Source: Sordaria brevicollis
Taxonomy: Eukaryota > Ascomycota > Sordariomycetes > Sordariales > Sordariaceae
Assembly (NCBI GenBank): GCA_033439795.1
Contig: JAUTDP010000008.1
Location: 2,790,001 to 2,854,000 of the forward strand
Reading direction: 5' to 3'
DNA length: 64,000 nt
Of the stretch, positions 46,352 to 59,949 are shown one piece after another (within the stretch, counting starts at the first letter, position 1; each line of letters starts with the position of its first letter). The notes below the pieces were generated by a model. The model made no database searches and was not told the origin of the DNA. It saw only the letters and a list, made by a program, of their open reading frames with translations. Position numbers and translations under genes: made by a program.

Positions 46352-49300
46352 ATGCCTATTACTATTAATACCGATAATAACGATAATACTACTATTACTA
46401 TTACGATATCTTCTTTAAAGTAAATTAATAAAATAATTATTAATAACCCCTTCTTTACCGATAGCGACGATTGGGTCCGCTAGGAGGAAATATTATAAAC
46501 TAAATACAATCTTAATATTATTAAAATTTAGCTCCTAAGCGAAATCGACGTACCCTACGAACTTTTCTACCCTAAACCCGGTAATTTCCCTTTTAAATTA
46601 ATTATTAGACTTCGTATCGAAATAATTAATAAAGAATTATATCTTTTTAAAACTAATTTCCTTCGTACTACGATTAATAAAATTAGAGAAATTATTGAAA
46701 TTCTTTACTATTATTAAAATAATATCTTAATCGATAGGATCCTTACCGAAGAAGATTTAAGTAATTTCTAATTTTATTATAATATTAAAATTATTTACCC
46801 TAATAAAAAGAAAGATTAATTAAAATTCGAAATTAGGGATAAAGTTGTAAAAATTTAAATAAGATTTTTAATTAATTACGGACTTTAAAGTTCGGTTATA
46901 AAGGAAGAATAAAATATTTAAATTTAATATAACCTTTTTAAGTAAGGAACCCGATATAATATTACCAATAAATTTATTAATATTTATAAAGCCTATATTA
47001 ATAATATTGTAGTTTTTCGAAAGGAACCGATTAATTTTAATATTTAGCTCTAAAATTAGGCTATAATTATAAATAACGGTATTATTAAAGGAATTAGAAA
47101 ATATATAAACGCTATATTTTAATATAATAATTTCCGCGCCGCTATTAAAATTATCCGATTTAATTATACCGATACGATATAAAAATTTAACAATAAAATG
47201 GAAAATAATATTTTAAAGTATATAAAAGTATACGAAAATTTTAAAAGGTAGGGTATAAATAATCGCTATAGTATTATAACCCTTGCGGATAAAAATAATC
47301 GTAGGGCGTTTATTATCGAAATCGATAATTAAATTTATTATTACGTTAATAACGATAATGAAATTAATAATTATTAAAAAATTAATAATAGGGACGCTTA
47401 TTAATAAAATAGAAATAAGAAATTTAAGGGTAATATAAGTAAATAAAAGTAAGCGTTGGATAATTTTAAAAATATATATAAAAAATAAAATTCGAAAAAT
47501 AAAAAGGGTAAAAGTAAAGAGCTTTTTATATATAAAGTATACGAAAAAGGATTTTATTCTCTTAAAGAATATTAATATATAAATTTAAACGTTAAATTTA
47601 AAATTTTTAAATTATATCCCTCTACTACGCGAGCCATTAAAATTAATATCGCAAAGGATATTAATTTAATTAAAAAAATTAAAATTATTAAGGAGAAAAT
47701 TATTAAAACAGTAAAGTCTAAATTTATATAATTCCTTAGGGAAGAATATAGAATAATTTTCCAAATCGGTAATAGAAATAAGCGAAAAGAATATCCCCTT
47801 AAAAATTTAACTATTCTAAATTCGGAGAGCTTTTTTTATATATTTAATAAGATTATTCGTTTTTATTACCTTCGTTATACCGATTTAAATAATTATTTAT
47901 AAATAAATAACTCCCGTATTAAGATTTAAGGTTTTAAGGAAATTAATATCGTTATTAAAAGTAAAAAAGGTAATTTGAAATTACGGTTAAAAAAAATTAT
48001 ATTTTACTTTAACTTCGCTATTAATTTCGTTTCCCTCTTCCTATTACGAAAGTAAGGATTTTATTAAAATTATCGACCTTTAAATAATTATTTAAAGAGA
48101 ATTAACGGGTTATTCTTCTATTCTTTAAATATTATCCTTAATTAAACGGTTTTAGAATATTTATTTATATCCTTTATTAAATTAGTATTTATAGCGCGGC
48201 GATATTAAATTAATTTTTATACGAAAAAACTATCGATTTAAACCGCTAAAATATAATATTATTAATTCAATTATTTTAGTCCCTAAGTATTTAAATATTT
48301 ATAAAACGTTAATAGGGTACAATTACGAAGTATTTTAATTAAAAAGAAAGATACGGATAATATAATTATAATAAATTCTAATTCGACCGAAGAGCTTTCG
48401 AACAATTTCCCTTCTATAATACCCTTAAAAGGGATACCGATAATCGAATATAATATTTATATTATAATTAAAATACAATATTAAATACGGCGAATCCTTC
48501 GAAATTATAAATATAAATTAGGGTAACACTTTATAATAAATTTCTTCGAATTTGATAAAAGTATTAACGAATACCGATACTTTATATTTATTATTTATTA
48601 ATAATTTAAATATATATAGGATTATTACTTTTCGAACCGGATATTTACTAATATTACCTCGATTTTATATAATTATATAAATATATTAGTATATCGATAT
48701 AACGTTAAGGTTAAAACCTTCGAATATAATAATAAATTCAACCGAAGAGAAATACTAATTAAGTTCGGAATAAGAAGTATATTATTCGAGCCCTCTACTC
48801 CTAATACTTAAGAATAGAATAGTAGAATAGAATATTTAAGGGGTATAGTAAAATAACGATATAATATAATAAAAAATAGTTCAAAATTTCTAATCGATTT
48901 ATAGCCAGAAATTATATACGTAATAATTTATTTACTAAACCGGTTACTTTAATATTTCTATAATTAAAAATCCTTATACGAATACTTCTATATTTATATT
49001 ACTTAATAATATAGTTAATAAGAATTATAATAATTAAATATTAATTACTTTCGAATATATAAATATAAAATATACTTTATAATTAATATAATATAAAAGA
49101 AAAAGAAACGTCGCTAAAAATATTTCCTTAGAGCGTAAATCGGCTATTTAATCGGATATAATACCTCTTCGATATATTATATATAGAACCTTATTACGAA
49201 ATAAATTATTTAAATATATAATGTAATATTTAACGAATATATTAAATTTTCCTCCGACGAAATTAATATTAAAGAGGATTTAATAATTTTAAAAATAATA

Positions 49301-51415
49301 ATTACCGAAGAGTTCGTTAAAAAGTTAAATAAAATAAATAAATAGGATTTAAATTAAGGGGTATTAATAAATCCCTACTTAAAAAATATTAAGGTCGAAC
49401 TTCTTTTAAATATAATATTCGAAGAGGAAACTTTAAATTCCTAATAAAAAACCGCCTAAAAAATTAAAGTTAAAGATATCTACGAAATTATAAGGCCGGA
49501 TAAAATAATTATCGACTTTATTATAAATTTATACCCAACGTCGTTAAATACCCCTCTTTCGTACATAATAACCTTATATACGGGTATTATATTAAATTAA
49601 ATAATTAATAAATACTTTCGAAAATTAAAATTATAGGAAAATGCCTTTTTAATAGGAAAATTATTATAATTAATAATAGAAATAATTATTAAAATAGTTA
49701 TAAAAGTAAAAGTATAATAGTTATTAATTAAATATAATAAATTAAATAGTCTATACCGCTATAATTTCCCGGGGGTATTAAAGAGTTATTATAACCTCGA
49801 GAATTATTTTCTTAGCGAGAAATTTTGTAAAGTAGAACGAACCTACTTTAATAATTATAAGGATATAAAAATTTAGATTGAAGTCGATTAAAATATCCTT
49901 TATACAAAAGGGAAATAGATTTTTAATTATATATAGGTATATATTTATAAATTTAATAAAAATAATATTTTAAATAAAGTTAAAGTTAAATTAGTAATCC
50001 GAGGAAATTAATAATATAAAATAGGCGTTAATACCTATATTTCTACTTTAGTAGGAAGGTCTTTCCGAATTATTATCGCATTAACGGTTCGTTTTAATAT
50101 AGAACTTATTTAATAGAATATAATAAACGCCTTTATAAACGCTACAATTAATAAAGAGATTTATATATATATATTATTAAGATATTGGATAGAAGGAAAA
50201 GTTTTTAAATTATTAAAAGCGCTTTATAGCCTCCGACGAGCCCTTTTACTATAGTAAAAGGAATTGAACGGAACGTTTAAGGGTATAGGATTTAAAACTA
50301 TTCCTAAAAATCTATATATTATAAAGAAGGAGAGAATATTTATATTATATTATATTAACGATATTATCTTTATTTATCTAAAAGAATACGAAGATTAGAT
50401 TAAAGAATATATTAATTTACTATAATTAAAATACTAATTAACCGGTAATGAAGAATTATAGTAATTCTTAAGTATTGAAATTATCCGTAACCGTAAGGTA
50501 GGAAAAATTTAGCTATCCTAAGAAATTTATATTAAGAAGATTAATAAATTATTGAAATTTATTTATAGACTTACTATAGTACTAATAAAATAATAAAAAT
50601 TATTACCCTTCAATAAATTGGCCAATTATATTAAGATTAGAAATTATTAAATTAACGTAGGCTCTATATTATACGCCGCTATTAATACGCGACTAAATAT
50701 AATTTTCTTAATTAATCGATTAATTCGATTTAATTATAATCCTAATTTAAAATACTATAACGCTAATAAAAAGGTTATTTATTACCTTCGTACAATTAAA
50801 GATTAATATTTATATTATAGAAGTAGTAACCGATTCGAAGTAGTTTTAAACGCTTCGTTTACCGATAATAGAATAAACCGTAAAAGCTTTTAAAAATTTA
50901 TAATTAAATTGTATAGTAGATTTATTTATTAAAGTATTACTAAATAGACCGCTATTACGATATTAATAATAAAAATAGAATTTTATATTATTAAGAAGGT
51001 TATTAAGGAAATATTATTTATTAACCGATTTATTAAAGCTCTAGGTATAAGGTTATTTAACGACCTTATCCCTACTATAAAATATAATAATTAATAGACT
51101 ATTAAAATATTTATTAAAGAGATTCCTACTTTTATTACCAAAATGAAGTATATCGATATTTATCGATATTAACTTCGAAAGGAAATTATCGAGAAGGAGA
51201 CCTTTAAAATTGATTATTTAGAGATTAAGGAGATGCCTACGGATAGATTAACGAAGGTATTTAAAATATTAGAGTATAAGAGGTTTAAGGAGTTATTAAA
51301 GATATTTATAAAGCTATTACGACTAATTATAATAAATAATAATAAAAAGACTTTAAAAATAGAGGATTTGGATAAATATTTGGGTATTATAGTAGGAGAA
51401 GTAATGGTAGATTAA
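46352..51415 (+). pseudogene. Copia gag-pol polyprotein (full length, many stops)
   Basis: An ATG at 46352, 14 bases after the LTR, opens a frame that can be followed to a stop at 51415 (1687 codons). The start, the reverse transcriptase motif, the RNase H block and the C-terminal 60 codons are all in the same frame, so damage is by substitution only. In order: Gag (about 46.35-47.9 kb), integrase (about 48.1-49.2 kb, with a block like NSRIEYLRGIVK), reverse transcriptase (about 49.85-50.6 kb, with GRSFRIIIALTVRFN, NAFINA and the catalytic YINDII at 50351-50368, where family members have YVDDI), RNase H (about 50.64-51.12 kb, NASFTDNRINRKSF). Stops are mainly TAA/TAG at expected Gln and Trp codons. 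Confidence 0.88.
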
Positions 51416-51496
51416 TTAAAGGGAATAGGAAATATATAAATAATTTTATTTTCGACTTTAAAAGGGTAATTGAGACGGTCTTCGAGTGAGGGGGTG

Positions 51497-51690
51497 TGTT
51501 AGATTTTAGGGTGGTATTCTGGGCCAAAATAGTATAGATTAGTATATAGCTGGTTAGTATTGCCAGCTATTTAGAAGGTTTTGGTAAATAAGGGATACCC
51601 CCAGCTCCCCCGACCAGAGCTCCAGAATCCTATTCTCTATAGTTATACACAGATATACAGAATCAATCAATTCTCCTATACAATCTGACA
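51497..51690 (+). repeat. 3' LTR of the copia element
   Basis: 194 bp. The pattern is the mirror image of the left copy: the first ~100 bases are mutated (agattagtatatagctggttag) and the last ~90 are intact (cgaccagagctccagaatcc ... caatctgaca). Confidence 0.95.
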
Positions 51691-51695
51691 GTATT

Positions 51696-52490
51696 CGTCT
51701 TCTTTTCTATTAAGGTCCTCTTTCTGTCTTATCCTCCACTCACCCCCTCCCTCTGCCTTCGTGTTCTACTAAGAAGTTACGACAGCTGGATGCCAGCTGG
51801 TGATTTTTGCTCTTGGCAACTCAACCCAAGAGCAACATCGAAGAGCAGAAGCAAAACAGTGAAAACCAAACTGGCTATTCACCAGCCATCGCCCACGAGT
51901 TCACATTATTAAGTCGAGGGCTAGAGTCTACTTACTTACTGTATACGTCTGTATGTACGCAGTATCGATTCATGGGAAACTGCCTATACCGGTATGGGAA
52001 TCGCATCGCATTCCCCAATTCCATTCGAACGTTCATTTATTCCATTTCCCCCATGCTGCACCTTTCCACGCTACTGCGTGAATGCGGCGTGGTTGGATGC
52101 GGATTGGCAACTGGCCTCATGGCAATATCTCCTCCTCTTCCAAGCATTTGGGATACGTACGGATGTTGTGCCCTTAGGGCCCTGTATGGTGCTGTGTTAA
52201 GCCCGGACGAGGCCCAGTAATGAGTAGTTTACTATAGCATTGGTGATGGCGGATGATGGATGGATGGATGGCCTCAACTTGGCCTCTTTTGTTCACCATC
52301 ATCGTCTTTGGCCTCTTTTGGGAATGGCGGGTTGGTGGAGTCCTCTTGTACTGATTTAACGTACCTCCATGTCTAGTCTTTGAGCACAGACCACCCCACA
52401 ACGATACTCTACCCCACCCTAGGAACTGGGTGGGTCTCCGCGAACGAAGTGAGAGGAGGTCTATATCGATTTTGTGCGATTTGGCTATGG
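51696..52490. other. Unmutated island right of the copia element
   Basis: Normal composition. A 137-codon frame at 51807-52220 and its overlaps have no recognisable domain. A short (GGAT)n run lies near 52252-52270. No gene is supported. Confidence 0.5.
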
Positions 52491-53895
52491 GCGACAAAAT
52501 TTCTATACAAATTTTCAATTAAATTAAATATAATTTCACATTCACTTTTAAATATCTTTATAACAATAATAGATATTTATAATTTAACGGCGTTAAGTAT
52601 TTTATTTTTCTTTCAACTTTCTTCTTCTTTTTTCTTTTTCTCTAATACGTTTTATAATTTTTAATTAGTAATTACCTAAGGGTTACTCTCGTAAATAATA
52701 AAACGTTCCTCTAAGGATTATATATTATATATTAATTAATTTTTATTCAAATATTATTAAACTATATAGGAATTATAATATAGTTTGAATTTTATTTTGG
52801 TAATATTTTATATTTTATCGAATAATTCGAATTTATTATTATATTCGCTATTTTACTATACTTTAACTAGATTTCTTAATAATATATAATTATAATTATG
52901 AAATATATGAATTTAAACGAATATTAAGAAATATAACGTCGGTTTATTTATATTATTATCCGTCTTTTATTTAACCCGGTTGATTTAATAAAGTTTAGCG
53001 ATATTATTCGTTGCCCCCGCGTAGAGTAAATTAAATATATCTATTAAATTATTTATTAATATTATAATATTATCCTTATTATAATTATTAAGTTCGGTAA
53101 AAGTATTATTCTTTAATTTGTTTTAATTATTTTATTTTATAAAATTATAATTTAAATTATCCCCTTAAATTAGTTAAATTAAAAATAGAAGGATATTATT
53201 ACCCGGTATTATGATATTAAATTATTTTTTATCGATTAAAACCTCTATAAAGTATATTATATTTCTAAAAATACCTTTTTATATTCAATTTATTTTTAAT
53301 TAATTTCTATAAAAATAATAAATTTTAAAAGCGTATAATTTTTAAATATTATATTTATATCTTCCTTAATCCCGAATAAATTTTATATTATTGCTTTTTT
53401 AAGTATTTTCGCTCTTCCGAATTCGTTAACTATATAGTATTTATAATTATTAATAAATTTTATACTATATATTAATAACGTAATTTCCGATCCAAATTCG
53501 CGGACTTTTATTAATTTCGGCGTACGCTTCTATTCTCTATCCTATAATTCGGTTATACCGCTATATTAATTAAAGAATCCGAAATATATATATAGACGTA
53601 TACCGGCTTTTAACTATTTAATAATTTTTTAAATTCTTTTTATATTATTTATATATTAAATAATTAGTTTAATATTGGTATTATTTTCGATTATTTTTTA
53701 TTTAGCGAAACCCGATATTTCGAACGTTTTAAATTTTTATTTATTCCAATCGATTTAATTATATTAAAAATTATTATTTATATTAATAATAAAAATTTAT
53801 TTAATAAAGCGAAGAAGTATTTCATTTTAATATTAATTAAGCGAAGGATTCGCTCCCCGATTATTACCCTTTTAATTATCCGGATTTACTATTTA
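52491..53895. mobile_element. AT-rich RIP-mutated repeat remnant, type unknown
   Basis: CpA depletion and TpA richness begin abruptly near 52.5 kb. The plus strand carries open blocks between stops (for example LINFYKNNKF and, near 53.5-53.8 kb, IPAFNYLIIF) that suggest a decayed protein, but I cannot assign a family. The right side is cut by the LTR-like start at 53896. It is probably the left part of a transposon whose remainder is outside the window. Confidence 0.4.
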
Positions 53896-54238
53896 TGTCA
53901 CGGCGCTGGCGGACAGGGTCCCTATCGGGCCCTATCTAGCGAACCGGTTATCGCTCAGGCGGTTACCCTAACAGGGGATTGACCACACCAGCGTACGTAA
54001 TTGCGTGCCGCCTTCGTAGGTCGCCCGCGCCTAGGTATAAACCTTAGCGCGGGGCGCGCCCTTTATTAGTTTTCTTCTTTTCTTCTTTATTTTGTAATTT
54101 TATAATAAATTTGGATTTAATATATTAAATTTATTTTTCGTAATTATATCGCTCGTAATAATTATAAATTTATTCTTAATATATTCGGGAGGTATTTAAA
54201 TATTCTAAATTTATTTACTAATTAAAGTAATTATAATA
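53896..54238 (+). repeat. Putative LTR, outer half unmutated
   Basis: The sequence begins tgtcacggcgctggcggaca and, if RIP is allowed for, can end at ttataata (from TTGTGACA), giving 343 bp with matching short inverted ends. The first ~165 bases are GC-rich; after about 54065 it turns AT-rich. No second copy is in the window, so LTR status is inferred from the ends, the base-composition gradient and the gypsy pol sequence downstream. Confidence 0.5.
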
Positions 54239-54299
54239 TATATTTTTGGAATTAATTACGATAGTATATTGTAAAGGGAAGAAGGGAATGGGTTGAGAC

Positions 54300-54425
54300 G
54301 AGCCACGACTCGACATCAAATCGGTCGTAGACTCACCTTCTTCTTCAAGTATTATAAGAATCGAGCTACGATTCGATATTAAATCGGTCGTAAATTCACC
54401 TTCTCCTTTAGGTATTATAAAAGTC
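54300..54425 (+). repeat. Tandem duplication of a 63-bp unit
   Basis: Copy 1 (54300-54362) starts gagccacgactcgacatcaa; copy 2 (54363-54425) starts gagctacgattcgatattaa. The differences are C/T or G/A. Copy 1 is clearly less RIP-mutated than copy 2. Confidence 0.85.
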
Positions 54426-57400
54426 GGGTTAAGGACGACCCGAATTAATTCCTATATATAAATAAATAGCCGAGAAATCGAGCCTTAATTCGATTTCTCT
54501 CCTAAATTAATTATTATATTTTATAATTATCCAATTTATTAAAGATTTTATATTATAAACTTATACTATTTAATAAATAATACTTAATAATAGTTTTAGT
54601 TATTAGTATTCTTCCTTTCTTTTAGAAATTTCGCAATAGATACCCAACCCGAAGAGTCTTTTAACGCTTCGGCTTAACCCCGCTTTATATTATTATTATT
54701 TTTTATCCTATTTTATTAATTATTAATATTTATATTCGACTTTAAAAACCCTATAGTTTAATAGGACCTTCGGTATATATTAAACTTCATCTATACGAAT
54801 CCGGTAACGCTATAATACCAAATCGCGTTAAATAATTTAAAAAAACGATTTAAAGCGGTTATCGATTCTTTACCCCAATTTTTAAATACCGAATTAATAT
54901 TATTAATATTAATTTAAATTACGAAACGGTTAACAATATTACCCTTATATTTAATTTATTAAGGCTTAAATTATTATATCCCTAAAAGCCTTTTTAAATA
55001 AGTTATTAAATTTACTTAAAATGATTAATCCTTTATTATATTTTTTTAAATTGAATTATAATAAGTATAAAAATTCGTCCCGCCTATATTTAATATTTAA
55101 AATTCTCTTAATTAATTTAATAATTAAAATAATTTATTTTTTTAAAATAATAATAACGGTATAGAATCTAATTATAAATTTAATAATTACTCCGTTTTCT
55201 TTTATTATAACGTTTTAGAATCCGAATACGTATAAAATTAAATATTATATATAAAATACGTAATTATTATAAATTTATAATATTTATTTATATTAAATTC
55301 CGATTTATATTACCCTTATAATTTATTACTTTCTTTAAATAAAATAAACGTTTCCGCCTTTAAAAACGAAATAAACGCTAATTTAAAAATTAATGAAAAC
55401 GACCCCTATACCGCTTTAAACGATAAATCCGTACTTAATTTACTATAAATAATTAAAATTCAATTAAAGAAATATTAAACCTCGTTTCCTTTAAAAGTTC
55501 GATATTCTTTTACCGACGCTAATTATTAAATTAAAGCCCGAACCGAATTAGAGAAATATTAAATTTCGTTTCTTATAGGAAGTTATTATTTTTCTATTAA
55601 TATTAGTTTTTAAATTAATATTTAACCTAAATTGGAAAAATATTTAATTTTATTTCTTATAAGAATTCGACGTTATTTTATTATAATTAATTATAGGATT
55701 AATACCGGACCCGAATTTAAAGCCCGGCCCGAACCGGAAAAGCGTAATTAAATTACTACCGCCGTTAATATTTCGAATATTAAAATCCGCCCCGAAGTAA
55801 AAAAATATTAATATATCGAATCTAAATTTATTTTTAACGTAACCCCCGGGTTAAAAAGATATTTTATATTTATAATTACCTGGCTTTATTAAATCGCAAA
55901 TTAAATACTAAAATAAAATATATTATATAATAGTATAAGAGACCTAATTTTTAATATATTTATTTTAAAAGCCTTCCTATACGCTATAATTATTATTAAT
56001 ATATACCCTACTTCGAATTAATATAAATAATAAAAAACTCCTAAACGCCCTTAATATATTAATTATAATATAATTTAATCTAAACCTATAGGGGGTATTT
56101 ACTTAATTTTTTATATTAATAAAAAATTTTTAGAATTATATAGAAGATTTTAAAGCTTATTATAAGCCGTAATTAATTTAAAGTAATCCGTCTCCTATAT
56201 AAATCGATACCCCGTCCCCTCCTTTACCGGCTTAAATTAATAATTATATATAGCGGAAATTCTAATTATTAAATTCTCCTTTATTTTAAAAGGATTAAAC
56301 CGTTAATTCGTTCGGTTTAAATTTAATCGAAAAATTCTATTAAGAAAGTAATTTTAGAAATAATCCGATAAAAAACTCTAATTTAAATTTTCGAATAATT
56401 ATAAAATCGATTATAAATAACGAGGATATTATTTAATACCGAAGCCGATCCATTATAAGGCCGCTCTTCCTTTAAAATAATTTTCATTTTTAACCTAGGT
56501 TTTATAAAATAGAGTTTAATAAGTCGAAAAGTAAAGATAAAAAAGGAATTAACGTAATAAAGAATTTAGAAAAAAAAATAAAGAATTAATGTAAAATTAT
56601 TTTTACCCCGTCCCTATTTTATTAAATTAATAAAAAAAGGGAGAAAATTCTATCCCAATTTCGCGGCCCCTTTCGAAATCTTTTTCCTCCTCCAATTAAT
56701 TTAATATATTCTCTTAATAATTATTTATTAAATATAACGTTAGAAATTTTTTATAATAATTATTAATAATTAATTTAAAATTTATTATACGTTTTAATTA
56801 AATTAAATTAATTATAATTTTAAGTATTTTAAAAATTATTATTAAATTTAATAATTGTTTTATCGAAAATAACTAATTAAATCCCTAAATTTATAAAACC
56901 TTTAATTAATACCGTTTAAACTATATTTAAACGAAATATAAAATAACCTAACTCGGGTTTCGACCCTAAAATAAGATTTTTTAACCCTACGTTTTAAATA
57001 AACCCTTACAATTAAAATAATAGTAATTCCTAATTTTAAAGACGTAATTAGGCCTAAAGTTAAAATTAAAGGGAAGATTAGTTTTAAAATTAATTTACTA
57101 ATTAAAGTTAGAACGGAAATTAATAAAATTAATTCGGCGGAGCCGAATTTATTACTATAATCCAAATTATAATAATAATAACCGCTAATAATAACGTCCA
57201 AACCTTAAACCAAATCGCTATTAAATTCGCCGTTAATTTTAATAACGCTTTTAACTACGATAATCCTAACGGAAATCTTTAAGGATAAAAAGCTAAATAA
57301 GCTAATTTTTTCTACTTTAATATATTTAAATTTAAATATTAAAATTATAAATACTATATATATAAAGAGGATATTTATTATAAATCGGTTTATTTATTCT

Positions 57401-59949
57401 TTGAATTTATTATATTAAATACTATAACCCCAATTCGTATTAAATACTTACGCTTTAATTTCAATAAATTATTCTATAAAGTAATTAAAATTTAATAAAT
57501 AATTTAATTGAATCCTTAATAACGAGTAATTTATAAAATCGATTTAAATACTTAGAAGGTTACTTTAATCGCCTATTTTAAGCCGATAAGAAATTAAATC
57601 TTAATTAAATTTAATTCTATTAAATATTCGTATAAAGATTATATTACTAATAATTTAATTTATATTATAATTCTTTAAATCCTATATTAGAACCGCGAAT
57701 TTAGAAATAATAACGCCCTTAATATTAATTCCTATATTTAATTCGTTATTTACTTTAATTTATATTAATTAATTTAAAAACCGTCCTATAATATAACGAT
57801 TAACGACTTTATTAAATATATCGAATAAAAAGTTAAAACCTATTAATTTAATTTAATTAATAATTTTAACGGTTATAATACCGATTTTAATATTTATTTT
57901 ATAAAAGCCGAATTAGAAAGAAAATTTATTTTATTCGAAAATATTCGTTTAATTCTACCTGCCCTTAAAACCTAATATTTATTTATTAACGGTTTTTATT
58001 ATGTTATAACCGAATTAAATTATTAATAAACTACTTTAACCCTTATAAATATTATTATATATAGCCGCGGTTTAAATTACCCGCCCTGTAATTTAAACCG
58101 CTATTTTAATTATTAAAATAAATAGAAATAAAATTTCGTTAACGAATCTAACCGTTAAAAAGCCTATAATAAGGGTAGACTTTAGAAAGAGGGAAATAAA
58201 AAACTATTTTAAATTCGCCGTTTATATAAACGTTTTTACTACTATTAAATTAAATTTAGCGTATACCGCTCTAATAGTACTTTTTTAGCCGATAAGGAGC
58301 GTAAAACTATTATTAATATAGGTAACGAATCCGACGAAAAAATCTATTAATTTCGTATTTAAAATTTTAAAAAATATAATTACTATTTAAATTTTAGCGA
58401 AGAAGAAGCTTTTATATTTATTAACGCCGGCGTTATATTTACGTCTTATTATATAATTAGTAAATATAATTAGTTTTTAATTTACTTTATACTTCTTAAT
58501 AATTTAAAACGAATTATATATAAGAAATACCGTTAATAATTTAAAATTCGTCGCTATATATTTTAATATATTTTAAATAGCGATTATTATAGCCCTAAAT
58601 TAAAATTATAAACCCCTTAATTAATTACCGCCGCTATAATAATAATAGGCCCTAGGCCGGTTAACCCTAACCTCCCTATAATTAACGTTAAATTATTACC
58701 CTTTAAAATCGAAAGAACGTTATATACTTTCCTTTAAATTATAATTTAATTTATTAAATTCGGCCCTAAATATATAATTTATATTAATATAAATTATTTT
58801 AATATCTTTATCGACCGGGATTTCCTTCGAAGAAGCGTTAATATCGAATTCGATAATTTAATCGAAAAGAATTTCGATATTATAAGAAGTAATATAATTT
58901 TAAAATAATAAGTAAATTTCGACTTATTTATAATAGGAGTAATAAATAGTAAAGTAATTCGAATTAAATTCCGTATTAAAGTTTAAATTATTAATAAATT
59001 CCCGATTAAATTCTTATTTAATATATTTTAAACCGTCCCGAATGCGGTTTTAATCGATTTTAAGTTTAATATAATAAAAATCGATTCGTACTATAATATA
59101 ATTATTAAAACCTATAATAGAATAAAATTAATTATCCGTAAGGTTATAATTAATTATAACATAATAATTCTACTATATTACGAAATACGAATACCTATAA
59201 ACTACGCTTATTTTAATACTATTATATTAATTAATATATTAAAGGATTTTATATTTATATTTCAAAATAAATATATCCGCAATTATATCCTCGACGTAAG
59301 TATAATTAAGTTTATTTTAGTAATAAACCCGAACCCAATTTTGATATAATTTTATAGAAATTAATAATTTAGAATAATTTGGAATATCGATTTTAATAAA
59401 TATAAATTAATTTCTTTCGACTAAACCTAAACTATATTAACCGTTATAAATAAAGAAATTAAAGAAGAGTTTAATTATATAAAGGAATTAAAGAGAATAA
59501 CCTTAATATTAGACTTAAAAATTAATAGGGTAGTAAAAAAAATTATTAAATTAATTCCCGAAAATAAACCCTTAATAAAGGATAATTCGCTCTATTTAAT
59601 AAAATAAATTTAAATTAAAATTCCGTCCTTAGGAATCGGCAAAATTGAGAATATCCCCGAAATTAAATTTAACTTCGGTATTACAATTTATATAAAAAAC
59701 TTAGCCTTTATTAAGAAAATTAAAATAATAATTAATAAATATAACATTTATAATAATATTAATATTATCGTTATCGACGAAAACGAAATATTATATATCG
59801 ATTTAATTAACGGTTAATATTATAAAAAAATTGTATTTCGCTTATATTAATTTAGTTTAAAAGATATAAAAATTTTAAACGAAACGTTTAATAAAATATA
59901 TAAAAATGGAAAATTAAAATAAATAAAGCGTCCTACCCCCTTCGGATAC

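Larger units (their letters stand above)
46144..51690 (+). mobile_element. Complete Ty1/copia LTR retrotransposon, RIP-mutated
   Basis: A 5547-bp element with 194-bp LTRs starting TGTTAGATT and ending (t)ctgaca, flanked by the perfect 5-bp duplication gtatt (46139-46143, 51691-51695). A purine-rich tract (gagtgagggggtg) precedes the right LTR. Inside is a single plus-strand gag-pol frame, integrase before reverse transcriptase, the copia order. It inserted into otherwise unmutated DNA. Confidence 0.95.
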
